A stretch of DNA of 64,000 bases from Teredinibacter turnerae (GTDB lineage: Bacteria > Pseudomonadota > Gammaproteobacteria > Pseudomonadales > Cellvibrionaceae), in contig NZ_CP149817.1 in the NCBI RefSeq assembly GCF_037935975.1, positions 3,534,001-3,598,000 on the forward strand. Reading direction: 5' to 3'. Of the stretch, positions 38,663-47,152 are shown in pieces (position 1 is the stretch's first letter; each line of letters opens with the position of its first letter). Position numbers and translations under genes: made by a program. The notes beneath the pieces are model-generated. The model had not been told where the DNA came from. It saw only the letters and a list, made by a program, of their open reading frames with translations, and ran no database searches.

Positions 38663-38693
38663 AGATCGGGCAAATGTCAGCGAGGCACGCAAG
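38663..38693 (-). promoter_or_regulatory. Sigma32-like heat-shock promoter of ibpA
   Basis: On the minus strand CTTGCGT (-35) is followed after 16 bp by CCCGATCT (-10), matching the RpoH consensus CTTGAAA / CCCCATNT well in the -10 and in CTTG. The transcript would begin about 38 nt before the ibpA ATG. Confidence 0.5.
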
Positions 38694-38749
38694 TGTCGTT
38701 TTTACTATCGAAACCCAAGACACACCTGATAAGGCTCAGCGTGTGGATT

Positions 38750-38847
38750 TTCCGGTTAAAACAAGTTCCGACTAAAACAAGCTCCGAGTAGAACAAGTTC
38801 CGAGTAAAACAAGTTCCGAACAAAAACAAGTTCCGAATAAAACAACA
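38750..38847. repeat. 16-bp tandem repeat, about 5.7 copies
   Basis: Five units of the form ACAAGTTCCGAnTAAA start at 38761, 38777, 38793, 38809 and 38826, flanked by partial units on both sides. The fourth has 17 bp. The array lies about 130-230 bp upstream of ibpA, just above its sigma32-like promoter, and also upstream of the leftward end of the epimerase gene. Any open frame across it is only an effect of the repeat. Confidence 0.9.
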
Positions 38848-38946
38848 GAGGTACTCGCTCGTTTTGGTTAGAGCCGCATATGTGCCTGCTCTGATAACCA
38901 ATGTAGGGGCCAGTTTCCGCGCTTCAAGTGTGATCAAGAAAAAATT

Positions 38947-39873
38947 TTAATTTAATACTGACTTTAACGCAGTCTCCAGCCTGGCATATTCAAACTCGAA
39001 GCCGGCAGCCAATACACGCCCTGGCGTAACATACTGCCCTCCAATAAGTAGTTCCTCCGCCATCTGCCCATAAACCAGGCGCAATACCGTTGCAGGCGTT
39101 GGCAAGCAGGCAGGTCGCCCCAACTGGCGACCGAGTTCGCGAGCAAACACACGTTGCGAAACAGGGTAAGGCGTGGTGCAATTAACTGCACCAGCGTATT
39201 CGGGGTTAACAAGCGCCGTCATAAACAGCCGGCAAAGATCGTCGATATGTACCCAGGACATACCCTGCTTCCCATGCCCAATGGGGCCACCTAATCCCAG
39301 CTTAAACAGGGGTAGCAATTTGGCGAGTACACCCCCATCGCCAAGCACAACACCGATCCGCATCAAGCAAACACGCGTGCCCAGCCTGGAGAATCCCATC
39401 GCCGCCGTTTCCCAGCTAGCGCATAAATCAGCGGCGAAGCCCTCACCTCGACCAGCATTTTCGTCTATTTCGCCGATTGTGTCTGGCCCGTAAAAGCCAA
39501 TGGCAGATGCGTTCAATAGGGTGTTCGGCGTGTGCCCGGCTTTTTCCACCGAGGCCAGCAATGTCTCAGTCGCGGCCACCCTAGAATCCAGTAGGATTTG
39601 CTTGCGTTTCTCCGACCAACGTTCATCGGCAATCGGCGCTCCCGCCAGATTAATAATCGCATCCGGAGCGATACCTTCCGGCAGTTGCTGGTAATTTTTG
39701 ACGAATTTAATGGTGCGGTGGCGATGATGTTCCGGCTGTCGAGTCTGCACGTACAGGGTCAGGCCCGAGGCTTCGCTACCTGCGATCTCTGTGGCATTCT
39801 TAAGCAGGTAAGCACAGAGCGCTCTACCGACAAATCCTGTGCCTCCGGTGATATAAATCGTCTGCGGTAACAT
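38947..39873 (-). CDS. TIGR01777-family NAD-dependent epimerase (YfcH-like)
   Basis: The 308-residue SDR-extended protein has the N-terminal nucleotide-binding motif IYITGGTGFVGRALCAYLL, INLAGAPIADERWSEKRK, the YG/S region NASAIGFYGPDTIGEIDE, and the C-terminal DUF1731 segment (LPTPATVLRLVYGQMAEELLIGGQYVTPGRVLAAGFEFEYARLETAL). YfcH/SulA-like proteins of this family are conserved but without an agreed substrate. I chose ATG 39873 with GAGGGG 10 bp upstream over a TTG nine codons earlier. Confidence 0.88.
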   Translation of the reverse strand: MLPQTIYITGGTGFVGRALCAYLLKNATEIAGSEASGLTLYVQTRQPEHHRHRTIKFVKNYQQLPEGIAPDAIINLAGAPIADERWSEKRKQILLDSRVAATETLLASVEKAGHTPNTLLNASAIGFYGPDTIGEIDENAGRGEGFAADLCASWETAAMGFSRLGTRVCLMRIGVVLGDGGVLAKLLPLFKLGLGGPIGHGKQGMSWVHIDDLCRLFMTALVNPEYAGAVNCTTPYPVSQRVFARELGRQLGRPACLPTPATVLRLVYGQMAEELLIGGQYVTPGRVLAAGFEFEYARLETALKSVLN

Positions 39874-40228
39874 TGCGCTATTCCCCTCGCTTGTCGACAA
39901 TCGTTATCGTGTTAACTACGAGTGAACGCCGCCGCAAGATCACTGGAGGGTGGCGCTTTTCTCGAGCCGATTTTAATGCTCGGCAGATGCCCCAGAGTAT
40001 AGGAGACAAAAATCAGCTCCACTCAGTTGGGCGCCTCAAAGCCTTTGGAAACACTTTCAAATCACTAATGGACGTAAAGACACCCGGTTTTTATTCACAT
40101 TTATTTATAAAAGGCCCGTTAGATATGATTAAAAAATACTTGAAATAAAATCTGAAAAGGCGATGATTAAGGCGTGGGCCCACCTTTCTAAACACTTATT
40201 CATCGTAACCACTGATGGAGGTACGCCT

Positions 40229-40546
40229 ATGAAGTCCAACGCCGATGTTGTATATCGCGATCTTGACGCATCCCCTGCGTTAAATGACATCATCTCTAAG
40301 AAAATTGAAAAGCTGCATCGTTTTTCAGATTCCATCATCCATAGTCGCGTCGTACTCGATAGCCCGCACAATCACAAGCACAAAGGCAAAATGTACCGCG
40401 CATCAATCGAACTTGGCATTAAAGGTGCTCCTATCACGGTCACCAGCGACGACCCCTCTGTTCACATAGCGGTTCGCGACGCCTTCGCCACTTGCGAACG
40501 CAAGCTCAAAGAGGAATCCAGTCGTAAGAAGTCGACCAGGCACTAG
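40229..40546 (+). CDS. HPF/YfiA-type ribosome hibernation factor
   Basis: The 105-residue protein fits the ribosome-associated inhibitor (sigma-54 modulation/S30EA) fold: DVVYRDLDASPALNDIISKKIEKLHRFSDSIIHSRVVLDSPH, then basic HNHKHKGKMYRASIELGIKG and DDPSVHIAVRDAFATCERKLKE. These bind the 30S decoding centre in resting cells. ATG 40229 has GGAGG 8-9 bp upstream; an earlier in-frame start would add unrelated residues. It stands alone rather than in the usual rpoN-hpf-ptsN cluster, so it is likely a second paralogue. Confidence 0.82.
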   Translation: MKSNADVVYRDLDASPALNDIISKKIEKLHRFSDSIIHSRVVLDSPHNHKHKGKMYRASIELGIKGAPITVTSDDPSVHIAVRDAFATCERKLKEESSRKKSTRH

Positions 40547-41186
40547 CCCCACACACGATAGCCAAGTCACCGCGTGCCCGGTCATAAGCTGCATGCGGCC
40601 CCCAGCGAACTGCGTACCCCAACGCTGGGGGAGGACAATACCCTCTCCCTTCCAGTCATCCATTTTTAATCCAACAGACCCACGCTCAACCATGCGGCAA
40701 CACCATGTTGAATTAACATACTCAATTGCTGTCTTATTTAGTTGCGGTTCTGGTCAATCGATGTCCATTGCTACCAATCACCTGATTGGACGTTAACCTG
40801 CGAGCTAATTATTGGGGCACCAGGGCGAGTTCAGTCGACTGGTTATCGCTGATTCAGTTAAACCTAATGCTCGCTTCACCAGCCCCATAGCTCGCCAGGA
40901 AAGCTGGCCAGTGCGCAGCATGGGAGCGGCGGCGAACCAGCGGTATGAGACGTAGATTGGGCCCAGTTCCAGATCGCTCGAATTTCTGTGACAACTGGGA
41001 GTAATTATGCGGCCGAACCCTAGTATTTCCACTACATATCTGCGATAGTTCGCGCCTTCCGGCGCAACCCCGGCTTCGACAAAATCCCTTACATCCAACA
41101 ATTTATCTGTGGGTCTGTTCACCCCCGCAGTAAGCGCTATGCTTGCGGTAATACATCCCACCTTGTGAACCGAGAGAGAACGAGAA
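40547..41186. other. 640-bp gap between the HPF-like gene and speA
   Basis: No gene can be supported. One minus-strand frame (40805-41194, 129 codons) is open and ends with a plausible stop, but it has no clear ribosome site, no recognisable domain, and runs over the speA start. A strong 9-bp inverted repeat lies at 40599-40631. The speA promoter must be in the right part; I could not pick it out. Confidence 0.4.
40599..40631. repeat. Inverted repeat downstream of the HPF-like gene
   Basis: CCCCCAGCG (40599-40607) and CGCTGGGGG (40623-40631) are perfectly complementary with a 15-base loop. There is no T-run after it on either strand, so a simple intrinsic terminator is doubtful. Confidence 0.5.
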
Positions 41187-43106
41187 TTGAACAAACTGTT
41201 AAATAAGCAATGGACTTCAGCTGACTCAGCCGATCTTTATGGCATCCGTGATTGGGGCGCCGGATATTTCGATGTTTGTGAAGAGGGTCTGCTTACGGTT
41301 ACCCCGGAGCGCGCCGGCAACAAGGTTGCGCTGCCATTGCTTGATATTGTCCAGGAGATTCGCGAGCGAGGCATGGATATGCCTGTGCTGGTGCGTTTCG
41401 AAGATTTGCTGGAGCAGCAGATTGGGCGATTGAACAACGCATTCCGCAAAGCGATAGCCGACACAGGCTATCAGGCGCCCTACCGGGGCGTGTTCCCGAT
41501 TAAGGTAAATCAGCAGTGTCACGTGGTGGAGGAAATCTGTAGCGTCGGTGCACAGTTCGGGCACGGCCTAGAAGCTGGCTCCAAGCCTGAGCTGATTATT
41601 GCTCTTGCACATCTGGAATCTCCAGACGCACATATTGTATGTAATGGCTATAAGGACCAGGAGTTTATCGATCTTGGCCTGCACGCATGCAAAATGGGCT
41701 ATAGCTGCTTTTTTGTCGTGGAAACGCCTACGGAGTTGCCGATCATTATTGAGCGCAGTCGCGCCCTTAACATCAAGCCACTTATTGGTGTCCGCGTTAA
41801 GCTCGCATCCATGGTAGGCGGGCACTGGACAGCCACCAGCGGTGACCGCAGTATTTTCGGTCTGTCTATTACGCAGCTGGTGGAAGTCGTCGACACGCTG
41901 AAAGCCGAAGGCATGCTCGATTGCTTGCAGTTGCTGCACTATCACCTCGGTTCGCAAATTCCTAACATTCGCGACATTCGCACCGGAGTCACTGAAGCCT
42001 GTCAGGTCTATATGAATCTGGTTCGTGAAGGTGCAGCTATGGGGTTTTTGGACCTGGGTGGCGGCCTGGCGGTGGACTACGATGGTAGCAACACCAACTA
42101 CATCCACTCGCGCAACTATACGCTCGAAGAATATTGTGCAGACATCATCGATGTCATTATGAGTACGCTCAACCCCGAGCAAATCGCACACCCGACGATC
42201 ATCACTGAGTCTGGCCGGGCACTGGTTGCCTACTCTTCAGTCCTGTTATTTAACGTGTTGGATGTGGCCAGCTTTCAGGTAGGTCAATTGCCGGAAACCA
42301 TTCCGCGTGAAGAACACCGCTTGATCCACAGCCTGAAAGAAGCATTGGAAACAATGAGCGGAAAAAACATGCAAGAGTGCTTTAATGATGCGCTCTTCTA
42401 CCGCGATGAAGTGCGCGAATTGTTCAAGCGTGGCCAGATTGGCCTGCGCTCACGCTCACTCGGAGAAAATTTGTTTCTAGCGGTTATGCAAAAAGTGCTG
42501 ACGCTATCTGAGACCTCGCCAAAGCAGTTCCAGGAGGCCGATAAACTGCGCGAACAGCTTTCCGACATCTATTACTGTAACTTCAGTCTGTTTCAATCGT
42601 TGCCAGATGTTTGGGCGATTGATCAGGTGTTCCCAATAGCGCCGATCCACCGGCTGGATGAGCGCCCAACGCGGGAGGCGATAATTGCTGACATCACCTG
42701 CGATTGCGATGGCAAGGTAGACCGTTTTACCAATATGCACGACACCAAAACCACTATTCCTTTGCACGCGCTGAAGGATGAGGAAGAATATTACATTGGT
42801 GTATTTTTAGTCGGCGCCTACCAGGAAACCCTTGGCGATTTGCATAATTTATTCGGCGATACCAACGTTGTCAGTGTGCGTCTAAACGACGACGGCAGCC
42901 ATGAGTTTGCCGACGAACTAGAGGGCGATTCCATTGCTGACGTACTGAGCTATGTGGAATATCAACCTCAGCAGCTGCGCGAACGCTTCAGAAAAATCGC
43001 CGAGCGATCCACACGCGAAGGCCGCATTACAGCAAGCGAACGCCAGGAAATAATGAAGGCCTTTTCCGAAAGCATGCTTGGCTACACCTACTACGAAAAA
43101 GTTTAA
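41187..43106 (+). CDS. speA: Biosynthetic arginine decarboxylase SpeA
   Basis: The 639-residue PLP enzyme converts arginine to agmatine, the first step toward putrescine. The alanine-racemase-like barrel has the PLP Lys in PYRGVFPIKVNQQ, the HYHLGSQIPNIRDI and GFLDLGGGLAVDYDGS motifs, and the C-terminal Cys region ADITCDCDGKVDRF. The start seems to be TTG 41187, since no in-frame ATG or GTG fits and the N-terminal residues match the family. It is followed at 19 bp by the carboxy(nor)spermidine genes, so the three make a polyamine operon. Confidence 0.93.
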   Translation: MNKLLNKQWTSADSADLYGIRDWGAGYFDVCEEGLLTVTPERAGNKVALPLLDIVQEIRERGMDMPVLVRFEDLLEQQIGRLNNAFRKAIADTGYQAPYRGVFPIKVNQQCHVVEEICSVGAQFGHGLEAGSKPELIIALAHLESPDAHIVCNGYKDQEFIDLGLHACKMGYSCFFVVETPTELPIIIERSRALNIKPLIGVRVKLASMVGGHWTATSGDRSIFGLSITQLVEVVDTLKAEGMLDCLQLLHYHLGSQIPNIRDIRTGVTEACQVYMNLVREGAAMGFLDLGGGLAVDYDGSNTNYIHSRNYTLEEYCADIIDVIMSTLNPEQIAHPTIITESGRALVAYSSVLLFNVLDVASFQVGQLPETIPREEHRLIHSLKEALETMSGKNMQECFNDALFYRDEVRELFKRGQIGLRSRSLGENLFLAVMQKVLTLSETSPKQFQEADKLREQLSDIYYCNFSLFQSLPDVWAIDQVFPIAPIHRLDERPTREAIIADITCDCDGKVDRFTNMHDTKTTIPLHALKDEEEYYIGVFLVGAYQETLGDLHNLFGDTNVVSVRLNDDGSHEFADELEGDSIADVLSYVEYQPQQLRERFRKIAERSTREGRITASERQEIMKAFSESMLGYTYYEKV

Positions 43107-43125
43107 TACCACGAGGAATAATGTT

Positions 43126-44325
43126 ATGAGCAAAGTAATCATTGTTGGTGCCGGCGGCGTTGGCGGCGTAGTTACTCATAAGTGCGCACAGCTTCCCGAG
43201 GTATTTACCGATATTATTCTGGCGAGCCGCAACGAAGAAAAATGTAAAGCAATCGCGGCACAACTGCCGCGAGAAATTCGTACCGCTCAAGTGGATGCAG
43301 ACAATGTAGCGCAGATGACCGCGTTGCTGGAAACAGAAAAGCCTGACCTCGTTATAAACGTAGCCCTGCCCTATCAGGACTTGCCGATTATGGATGCCTG
43401 TCTGGCAGCCGGAATCGACTACCTGGATACTGCGAACTACGAGCCACCTGAGGAAGCCAAGTTCGAATACAGCTGGCAGTGGGCCTACCAGGACAAATTT
43501 AAAGATGCCAATATCATGGCCTTACTGGGTAGCGGATTCGATCCCGGCGTAACCAACGTGTACACCGCCTACATCAAAAAACACTATCTCGATGAAATCC
43601 ACGAGCTGGATATTATTGATTGCAACGCTGGCGATCATGGTCAGCCGTTTGCGACAAACTTTAATCCGGAGATCAATATCCGCGAAGTTACTGCCAAGGG
43701 CCGTTTCTGGGAAAATGGCCAATGGATTGAAGCCGATCCGTTGTCAGTAAAAGACAGCTACGACTTCCCGGAAGGTATCGGGCCGAAGGACATTTACCTG
43801 ATGTACCACGAAGAGCTGGAATCCATTACCAAGCACTTCCCGGAAATTAAGCGCGCCCGCTTCTGGATGACCTTCTCGCAGAACTACCTGAAACACCTAG
43901 AAGTTCTGCAGAACGTAGGCATGACGGGTATTGAACCCGTAGTTTACGAAGGCAAAGAAATTATCCCATTGCAATTTTTAAAAGCCGTGTTGCCAGATCC
44001 TTCAAGCCTTGGGCCATTAACCAAAGGCCGCACCTGCATTGGTTGCGTGGCTAAAGGTATCAAAGACGGCAAAGAAAAAATTGTTTACATCTATAACATT
44101 TGTGATCACGAGAAGTGCTACGAAGAAGTACAGTCGCAAGCTATTTCCTACACCACAGGTGTTCCTGCAATGATCGGCGCCAAGATGATTTTGGAAGGTA
44201 AATGGAAAGCTGCGGGTGTTTGGAATATGGAACAATTCGATCCAGACCCCTTTATGGACGACCTGAACCAATACGGCCTGCCATGGCAAGTGGTGGAACT
44301 CGACGCTACCGGGCTGGCCGATTAA
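43126..44325 (+). CDS. Carboxynorspermidine/carboxyspermidine dehydrogenase
   Basis: The 399-residue saccharopine-dehydrogenase-like enzyme condenses aspartate semialdehyde with putrescine (or diaminopropane) and reduces the imine with NADPH. It has the Rossmann start KVIIVGAGGVGGVVTHKCAQ, GSGFDPGVTNVYTAY, and the DCNAGDHGQPFATNFNPEINIREV region. ATG 43126 (GAGGA upstream) was chosen. The next gene overlaps by one base and encodes the matching decarboxylase. Because speA precedes it, putrescine is the likely amine and spermidine the end product, rather than norspermidine. Confidence 0.9.
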   Translation: MSKVIIVGAGGVGGVVTHKCAQLPEVFTDIILASRNEEKCKAIAAQLPREIRTAQVDADNVAQMTALLETEKPDLVINVALPYQDLPIMDACLAAGIDYLDTANYEPPEEAKFEYSWQWAYQDKFKDANIMALLGSGFDPGVTNVYTAYIKKHYLDEIHELDIIDCNAGDHGQPFATNFNPEINIREVTAKGRFWENGQWIEADPLSVKDSYDFPEGIGPKDIYLMYHEELESITKHFPEIKRARFWMTFSQNYLKHLEVLQNVGMTGIEPVVYEGKEIIPLQFLKAVLPDPSSLGPLTKGRTCIGCVAKGIKDGKEKIVYIYNICDHEKCYEEVQSQAISYTTGVPAMIGAKMILEGKWKAAGVWNMEQFDPDPFMDDLNQYGLPWQVVELDATGLAD

Positions 44326-45512
44326 TGAGTAGCGTTTTAATGGGCAGAACAGGATACCCAGGCTTCGAAAACTTCGACACAAGCACAGTGCAAACACCGT
44401 GTTATGTCGTTGACGAATGCCGCGTAGAGCACAACCTTAAAATCCTGCACCATGTGCAACAAGCCAGTGGTGCAAAGGTATTACTCGCGTTAAAAGCCTT
44501 TTCGATGTACTCGCTGGCGCCGCTGGTGATGCGTTATCTTCACGGTGTTTGCGCCAGTGGCATTAATGAAGCGAGGCTCGGGCGGGAGGAGTACCAGGGT
44601 GAGGTTCATACCTATTGCGCGGCATTCCGGCCCCATGAATTCGACGATATAGTCGCCCTCTCCAATCATGTCATATTTAATTCGGTAAGCGAATGGCAGC
44701 GGTACCAGGCCCGCGCGCTGGAGCACCTGGACGCACGCGATAATCTGGCCTTTGGGCTGCGCATCAACCCACAGCACAGCGAGGGGGAAACCCCCATGTA
44801 CGACCCATGCGCGCCCTGCTCACGCATGGGAATTCCGTTGGCGTCACTTGAGGGGGTCGATTTAACCGGGATTTCCGGGCTACATTTTCACACCCTGTGC
44901 GAGCAGGATTTCGCGCCCTTGGCGCGCACGCTTGACGCCGTCGAGGAAAAATTCGGGCATTTGTTAACTAAAATGCAATGGATTAACTTCGGTGGTGGCC
45001 ACCATATCACTCGTGAAGGCTATAATGTAGAAGGTCTTATCGAGCGGGTGACGCGATTTAGCGAAACCTACGGGGTACAGGTGTACATCGAACCCGGCGA
45101 AGCCATCGCACTGAATGCAGGTGTGTTGATTACTGAAGTCCTCGATACCCTGCACAACACCATGGATCTCGCAATCACCGATACGTCCGCCACCTGTCAT
45201 ATGCCGGATGTACTCGAAATGCCTTATCGCCCGCGTATTACCGGGGCTGGCGAACCAGGCGAGAAACCACATACTTATCGGCTAGGCGGCCCGAGTTGTC
45301 TCGCTGGAGATGTGATTGGTGACTATAGCTTCGACGAGCCACTGCAACCAGGCAGCCGGCTGCAGTTTGAAGATATGGCGATTTACACCATGGTGAAAAA
45401 CACCACATTTAATGGCATTAACCTGCCGGATATTATGGTGTGGAATAGTGAAACACAGTCTCTCCGCCTGGTGAAAAGTTTTGGCTATGAGGACTTTAAA
45501 CGACGGTTATAA
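44325..45512 (+). CDS. nspC: Carboxynorspermidine/carboxyspermidine decarboxylase
   Basis: The 395-residue PLP decarboxylase removes the carboxyl group from carboxy(nor)spermidine to give spermidine or norspermidine. The PLP Lys is in KVLLALKAFSMYSLAPLV; ISGLHFHTLCEQ, WINFGGGHHITREGY, YIEPGEAIALNAG and GPSCLAGDVIGDY, with the substrate Cys, are present. TAATG joins its ATG 44325 to the stop of the dehydrogenase. This route replaces SpeD/SpeE, neither of which is in the window. Confidence 0.92.
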   Translation: MSSVLMGRTGYPGFENFDTSTVQTPCYVVDECRVEHNLKILHHVQQASGAKVLLALKAFSMYSLAPLVMRYLHGVCASGINEARLGREEYQGEVHTYCAAFRPHEFDDIVALSNHVIFNSVSEWQRYQARALEHLDARDNLAFGLRINPQHSEGETPMYDPCAPCSRMGIPLASLEGVDLTGISGLHFHTLCEQDFAPLARTLDAVEEKFGHLLTKMQWINFGGGHHITREGYNVEGLIERVTRFSETYGVQVYIEPGEAIALNAGVLITEVLDTLHNTMDLAITDTSATCHMPDVLEMPYRPRITGAGEPGEKPHTYRLGGPSCLAGDVIGDYSFDEPLQPGSRLQFEDMAIYTMVKNTTFNGINLPDIMVWNSETQSLRLVKSFGYEDFKRRL

Positions 45513-45530
45513 CCTGGAACCTCAGAGCCA

Positions 45531-46196
45531 ATGAACGACTCGACGGCTGATACCCCAGCATCACTGCACTGCCCTCGCGGCAACGATTGCCCAATCAGTG
45601 CAGAACTTTCACAATTACGGGATCGCGTGACTGAGCTGGAACAGCACGCGCAAACCGATCCGCTGACCGGTCTGTACAACAAACGCTATTTTGACGCCGT
45701 ACTGCACAGGGAACTTGAGCGCACACAACGCACCGGCATGCCGACCACACTCATCATGCTCGATGTTGATCATTTCAAGCTTTTCAATGACACCCATGGA
45801 CACGTCGCGGGTGACCACGCCCTCAAACACCTCGCCCGCACGCTGCGTTCAAATTTACGCAATTTGGATATCGCATGCCGGTTTGGCGGTGAGGAATTCG
45901 TCGTTGTTTTGCCCTCTACGCCGCTGCTGGTTGCGATTCAGGTTGCTGAGCGGTTACGACAGCAATTAACCAACAGTACCCTCGTGATTGATGCCTCAGC
46001 AATGAAACTCACCGCCAGCTTTGGCGTCGATACCTACACTCACGAACACCGAGATAATCTTTTGGATTTTGTCGAGCGTGTCGACAAACAGTTGTATCTC
46101 GCGAAGAGTGCTGGACGTAATTGCGTCAAACACGCCACCAGCGCTCCCCGCAGTGCCCATGAGGTAACCCCCGAGGAGCGGGATGCGTTGTTTTAA
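45531..46196 (+). CDS. Diguanylate cyclase (GGDEF protein)
   Basis: The 221-residue protein has a short N-terminal part with a Cys pair (Cys14, Cys20) and a coiled-coil stretch, then a GGDEF domain from ~41 to ~200. The active site GGEEF is at 119-123, with the inhibitory I-site RxxD (RNLD, 110-113) five residues before it, so it should make c-di-GMP and be feedback-inhibited. No transmembrane or sensor domain is seen; the Cys pair may bind metal or sense redox. It follows nspC by 18 bp and may share its transcript, linking polyamines and c-di-GMP. Confidence 0.9.
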   Translation: MNDSTADTPASLHCPRGNDCPISAELSQLRDRVTELEQHAQTDPLTGLYNKRYFDAVLHRELERTQRTGMPTTLIMLDVDHFKLFNDTHGHVAGDHALKHLARTLRSNLRNLDIACRFGGEEFVVVLPSTPLLVAIQVAERLRQQLTNSTLVIDASAMKLTASFGVDTYTHEHRDNLLDFVERVDKQLYLAKSAGRNCVKHATSAPRSAHEVTPEERDALF

Positions 46197-46233
46197 AGCT
46201 TATTGTTTTAAAATCTATCGTTTTAAAAACTAT
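46189..46233. repeat. Three 15-bp tandem repeats between convergent genes
   Basis: TGTTTTAAAGCTTAT, TGTTTTAAAATCTAT and CGTTTTAAAAACTAT follow one another, spanning the cyclase stop codon and the 3' end of the convergent lipoprotein gene. They are AT-rich and could be an amplified transcript-end element. Confidence 0.75.
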
Positions 46234-47128
46234 TGCGCGGAGCTTGGGAGCTAACGGGCGTTGGGTCTGCATCTGCCGCCACGCTGGCAGCCGGCGATTC
46301 AGTTTGCTGCGCGCAGCCTGGCTTGAGTTCGGCCTTGCTGGCCGCCACCGCACCAGTGACATGCCCCGGTAGCGCGAAAGCCGCAGTCAAGTAGGTTACC
46401 GGCACAACATAGCCGAAGGTGCCACCGACGTAGGTGCCGTAAGCCGGATGCAGTGCGTGATAAGCCGACTTCTCCTGCGATAAATCGCAATTGTCATGCA
46501 GATAACTCAACGCCTCATTGCTGGCTACAGCTTCATGGTACAGCGCCACACCGGGAATACCGTAAATCGCGGAGTAAATCCCTTTATATTTTCGCGAATT
46601 GAAATCCTTGGCGTGGCCGCCCTCGTGTAGCAACACACTCGGGATATCCGAGTAAATACTAATCGTGTTCGAATAGGGGTTGAAGTGATCGCCACCAAAA
46701 AACCGACCGGGTAAAATGGTATAGCCAACCGCGTTAAATATACCCAGGGTAAATCGCCAAAAGCCGCCGATCTCACGATTTCGAAACGTGCGCGACCACT
46801 GCACTCCAGGCTTGTAGGTATTGACCAACACCTGCACATCATCCAGTTCATTGCGTGCTAGATATTCAGCCAGAACATCAATTGTTTCTGCTGATACCTC
46901 ATGGCTATCGACCTTTTTATTCCACAGTACCAGCTTCGCCAGCAGGCTGCCGGGCCAGATCCAGTCAGATGTATCGAGAAATCGGTGGGGTTCACCCACA
47001 ATAATGGGGTTGATGGTCGGTGGTCCTTCCCCGTCGATGGCGTCTCGTCCCTGAGTGCCATACACGTAAGTATTCGAAGCGCAGCCACTCAACCAGAGCA
47101 GCGCAATAAGACAACATCCAAATTTCAC
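46223..47128 (-). CDS. Lipoprotein with HExxH metallopeptidase-like motif
   Basis: The 301-residue protein has a lipoprotein signal (lipobox LSGC, Cys16) and a long periplasmic part. Around residue 167 it carries LLHEGGHAKDF, an HExxH zinc motif, followed about 25 residues later by YHEAVASNEALSYL, which could supply the third ligand as in gluzincins. A short hydrophobic Ala/Gly stretch and an Ala/Pro/Ser tail follow. I do not recognise a named family; a membrane-attached zinc protease or a degenerate relative is the most likely reading. It starts 24 bp after msrA ends on the same strand. Confidence 0.65.
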   Translation of the reverse strand: MKFGCCLIALLWLSGCASNTYVYGTQGRDAIDGEGPPTINPIIVGEPHRFLDTSDWIWPGSLLAKLVLWNKKVDSHEVSAETIDVLAEYLARNELDDVQVLVNTYKPGVQWSRTFRNREIGGFWRFTLGIFNAVGYTILPGRFFGGDHFNPYSNTISIYSDIPSVLLHEGGHAKDFNSRKYKGIYSAIYGIPGVALYHEAVASNEALSYLHDNCDLSQEKSAYHALHPAYGTYVGGTFGYVVPVTYLTAAFALPGHVTGAVAASKAELKPGCAQQTESPAASVAADADPTPVSSQAPRNSF

Positions 47129-47152
47129 GGGTGTTCCTTTTTGTGGTTGTAT

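Noticed and set aside
38750-38847. CRISPR array
   Set aside because: Units are contiguous with no spacers and no cas genes are nearby.
38677-38937. 86-codon minus-strand frame through the tandem repeats (repeated RNLF/GTCF pattern)
   Set aside because: The protein repeat is only the translation of the 16-bp DNA repeat; no ribosome site or domain.
40805-41194. 129-codon minus-strand frame
   Set aside because: It overlaps the speA start, lacks a ribosome site and matches no family I know; kept only as part of the gap description.
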